Shown here: positions 20,291 to 22,503 of the stretch, piece by piece
Numbering within the stretch: the stretch's first letter is position 1
How the letters are laid out: each line of letters begins with the position of its first letter
Source of the DNA: Xylaria sp. FL1777
Taxonomy: Eukaryota > Ascomycota > Sordariomycetes > Xylariales > Xylariaceae
NCBI GenBank assembly: GCA_022578965.1
Contig: MU400921.1
Span: 1 to 22,503, forward strand
Direction of reading: 5' to 3'
DNA: 22,503 nucleotides
The notes under the pieces: model-generated
What the model saw: only the letters and a program-made list of their open reading frames with translations
Database searches by the model: none
Told to the model about the DNA's origin: nothing
Made by a program: the position numbers and the translations under genes

Positions 20291-22503
20291 AGAAAAAAAT
20301 ACAAATTATAAAAGTTTAAGATAATAAAAAATAACAAAGCAATTTAGAAAATATGTTTTTAAAGCAAAAGTATAAAATTGCTGTTTTAAGTTAAAACAAA
20401 AATGCTATACTAAACAAATTTAAATGCTTTATTTATATAAATTAAAATAAATAAACATATAAATATTATTTAAAAACTTTATAGTTATTAAAACAAATTG
20501 CAAAAAGATATATTTATTATATAAACAATTAAAGTTATTTAGTATATAACTTAAAAAAATAGTTTAACTAAAAGTAGCAAATAATAAAAAGTAATAAATT
20601 AATATAGTTAGCAAACTTATAAAACTATAAAAACTTCGAACTATTAAAGCTTAAAATATAGCTTAAAAAAAAATTATATTTAAAAAAACAAAACTATAAC
20701 TATAAATGGTATAATTACTAAACCGATTATAAATTACTAAAATATTTAGTTGCTAAATAAACTTAAAAAAACAAAATTTATAAAATTTTAAAGCAAAAAC
20801 AAATAAAATTAAAAGCTATAAAAAACACTATAAAAAAAGAACTAATAGAAATAAATAAAGTATTTTTATAGCTTAAACTGCTTTAAATGTAATAAAACAA
20901 AGAAGTATTAATAATTAGTGCAAAAATTAATACATTTTAAAAACTAAAACTAGCAATTTAACTAATTGCTAAAAGTTATTATTATAATAAAACTATAATA
21001 AGAAATAATAATAATATTTTACGCTTAAAAAATCTAAGATATAATAAAGTACTATAAAATTGCTATGTAATATATTATTGCTACTAATATTTATTTAATA
21101 AACTAAAAAATAATTAGTTTTTTAAATAAATTGCAAAAACGGAAATATAAAACCTTTACGAATTAAAGTAGTTAGTTATAACTATAGTTTATTATAAGAA
21201 TTTACAAAAATTTATAACATTTAAAGAAAATTTTAATTGCATTTATAACATTAGTTTAAAAAAATATAAAAATAACTACTATAGATATTATTAGTTAATT
21301 AAAGCATAATTATATTAAGAAATAATTGCTAAAAATAAAAAAGCTTAAAAACTACGATTTAAAGCTTAACTAAAAGCAAAAATAAAACAAAATATAATAA
21401 CATCTAGAGTACTAAATAAAACAAGCATTTAAACACCTAACAAAAAAGAATTAAAAAACGAAATAAATACTTGCTAAAAAAGCAGCAAATAGCTAAAAAA
21501 ACTAAGGCTTTACGTAAAGTTTAATGCAATAATTAGCAAAACTAATTTGAAGTTAAACTTATATATTAAAAAAAAAAGTATAACACTTTAATTGATTTAA
21601 AAGCATAAGCTAATATAATTTTATTTAAAGTAGCAAAACAAAATAAAATTCTTTAGAAATATAAGCAAAGATTTTAAAAAATTAAAAGATTTAATAAAAG
21701 TACTTTTAGCTATAATAACGGTTGCATACTTAAAAAAACCAAACTTTTTAATATATTTATATAAAAATATAAAGAACAAATTATATTAAATATTGCTAAT
21801 ATATTTAATTATAACATTATTTTAGGAATATTATAGCTAGAAACGAGCAATCTTTTGATTTAATAAAAAGCAAAAACTATTAATTAGGAAAATAAAAAAC
21901 AAAGCAAAAAAATCAGAAAAATTGCAAAAGAAATTTTAAACAAAATACTAAAGGTATATTATAGATTTTATAAACTATTTAAAAAAAAAAAAAAAGAGAA
22001 CTTTTTAAACATAGCTTATAGAATTACTACATTTTTATTAAAGAAAAATGTTAACTAAAGTTTTATTAAGTATACTATATAAGCTTAAATAAAACAAACG
22101 TTTTATAAAAATATATTTAAAAAAATTTAGCAAAAGGATTTTTAAAAGAGTTTTAGTTATTTGCTAAATACTTTATAGTGCTAATACTTAAAATAAAAAA
22201 TAGAAAACAACTAATTAATAAAAAAGAAAAACTAGTATAGCAAGTAGTAATTAATTATTAACTATTAAACATAATTACTATTATAAATAAATACTTTTTT
22301 ATTTTGCTAATAACTATAAAAGAAAACATTAGCTAAGCAGAATAGTTTATAGCAGTTAATATTTTAAATAAATATTATGCTATTAAAATAGCTAAAGAAA
22401 AAAAATAGAAAACTGCTATATAAATAGTATATAAACTATATAAGTATATAGTTATGCTATAAAAACTATAAAACATATTAGCTAGCTTTTAATATATAAT
22501 AAT
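20291..22503 (+). pseudogene. Pol of element B, N-terminal part, inactivated
   Basis: Protease tail block IILGIL*L at 21816-21839 with Gly retained. RT starts near 22060, its AKGF block at 22130-22141, and continues to the window end with many family residues readable. The YLDD box is beyond the window. A 1-nt length difference from A lies between protease and RT (314 versus 315), most likely in the poly-A run near 21982-21996. The region between the knuckle and protease (20300-21750) is translated but unassigned; the protease active-site motif was not located. Confidence 0.85.

Larger units (their letters stand above)
18354..22503 (+). mobile_element. Element B: Ty3/Gypsy chromovirus, 5' part, mutated
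   Basis: 5' LTR, leader, gag and the beginning of pol up to the RT palm, then the window ends (about A 2090). Same LTR type as A (4 x 26-bp array) and same body as A and C. Lacks the 603-bp insert found in A. Inserted in a Ty1/Copia RT gene on its left. It keeps more G+C than A in several places, for example the ILG Gly of the protease block. Confidence 0.92.

Noticed and set aside
1..22503. Mitochondrial, plastid or anaerobic-fungus origin from the extreme AT content
   Set aside because: Chromodomain Gypsy and Copia elements with transition-type decay, and GC-richer unmutated patches, fit a nuclear RIP compartment better; no organelle genes or rRNA seen.

Overview
The window looks like an AT-rich, repeat-filled nuclear compartment of a filamentous (probably Pezizomycotina) fungus. 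Nearly everything in it is LTR-retrotransposon sequence heavily eroded by C-to-T / G-to-A transitions of the repeat-induced point mutation (RIP) type. I see no intact host gene. Domain calls rest on hand translation and family motifs that survive in order and mostly in frame. Where active-site Asp, Glu, Trp, Gln and Gly codons are expected, the sequence reads Asn, Lys, stop, stop and Glu/Lys.

Layout: (A) 1-5647, plus strand, is the 3' two-thirds of a Ty3/Gypsy chromovirus: protease tail, reverse transcriptase, RNase H, integrase, chromodomain, then the 3' LTR (5142-5647). Its RT is split by a 603-bp, GC-richer insert (1151-1753) flanked by identical 14-bp direct repeats. A 258-bp spacer follows. 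(C) 5906-13642, minus strand, is a complete element of the same family with two 518-bp LTRs and a 5-bp target duplication (ctgtt/ttgtt). 13643-18353 is older sequence. Its right end (about 17440-18353, minus strand) is the RT/RNase H end of a Ty1/Copia Pol. Its left half holds an unidentified decayed minus-strand reading frame (14304-15005). (B) 18354-22503, plus strand, is the 5' half of a third copy (5' LTR, gag with zinc knuckle, start of pol). It sits directly inside the Copia RT and runs off the window.

A and C lie tail to tail, C and B head to head, so the window is a large inverted-repeat structure. A and B carry a 4 x 26-bp tandem array in the LTR U3 region. C carries a 3 x 38-bp palindromic array at the equivalent place, although their bodies are homologous, so two LTR subfamilies are present.

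The points most worth following are these. (1) In all four comparisons, the outer ~117 bp of each element is much less mutated than the same sequence at the inner end of a homologous LTR. (2) Surviving cytosines are almost all preceded by a purine. (3) The 603-bp insert was duplicated together with an already mutated target site, so it post-dates mutation there. (4) Gag and Pol frames are offset by -1. I found no novel defence, CRISPR or host operon-like system.
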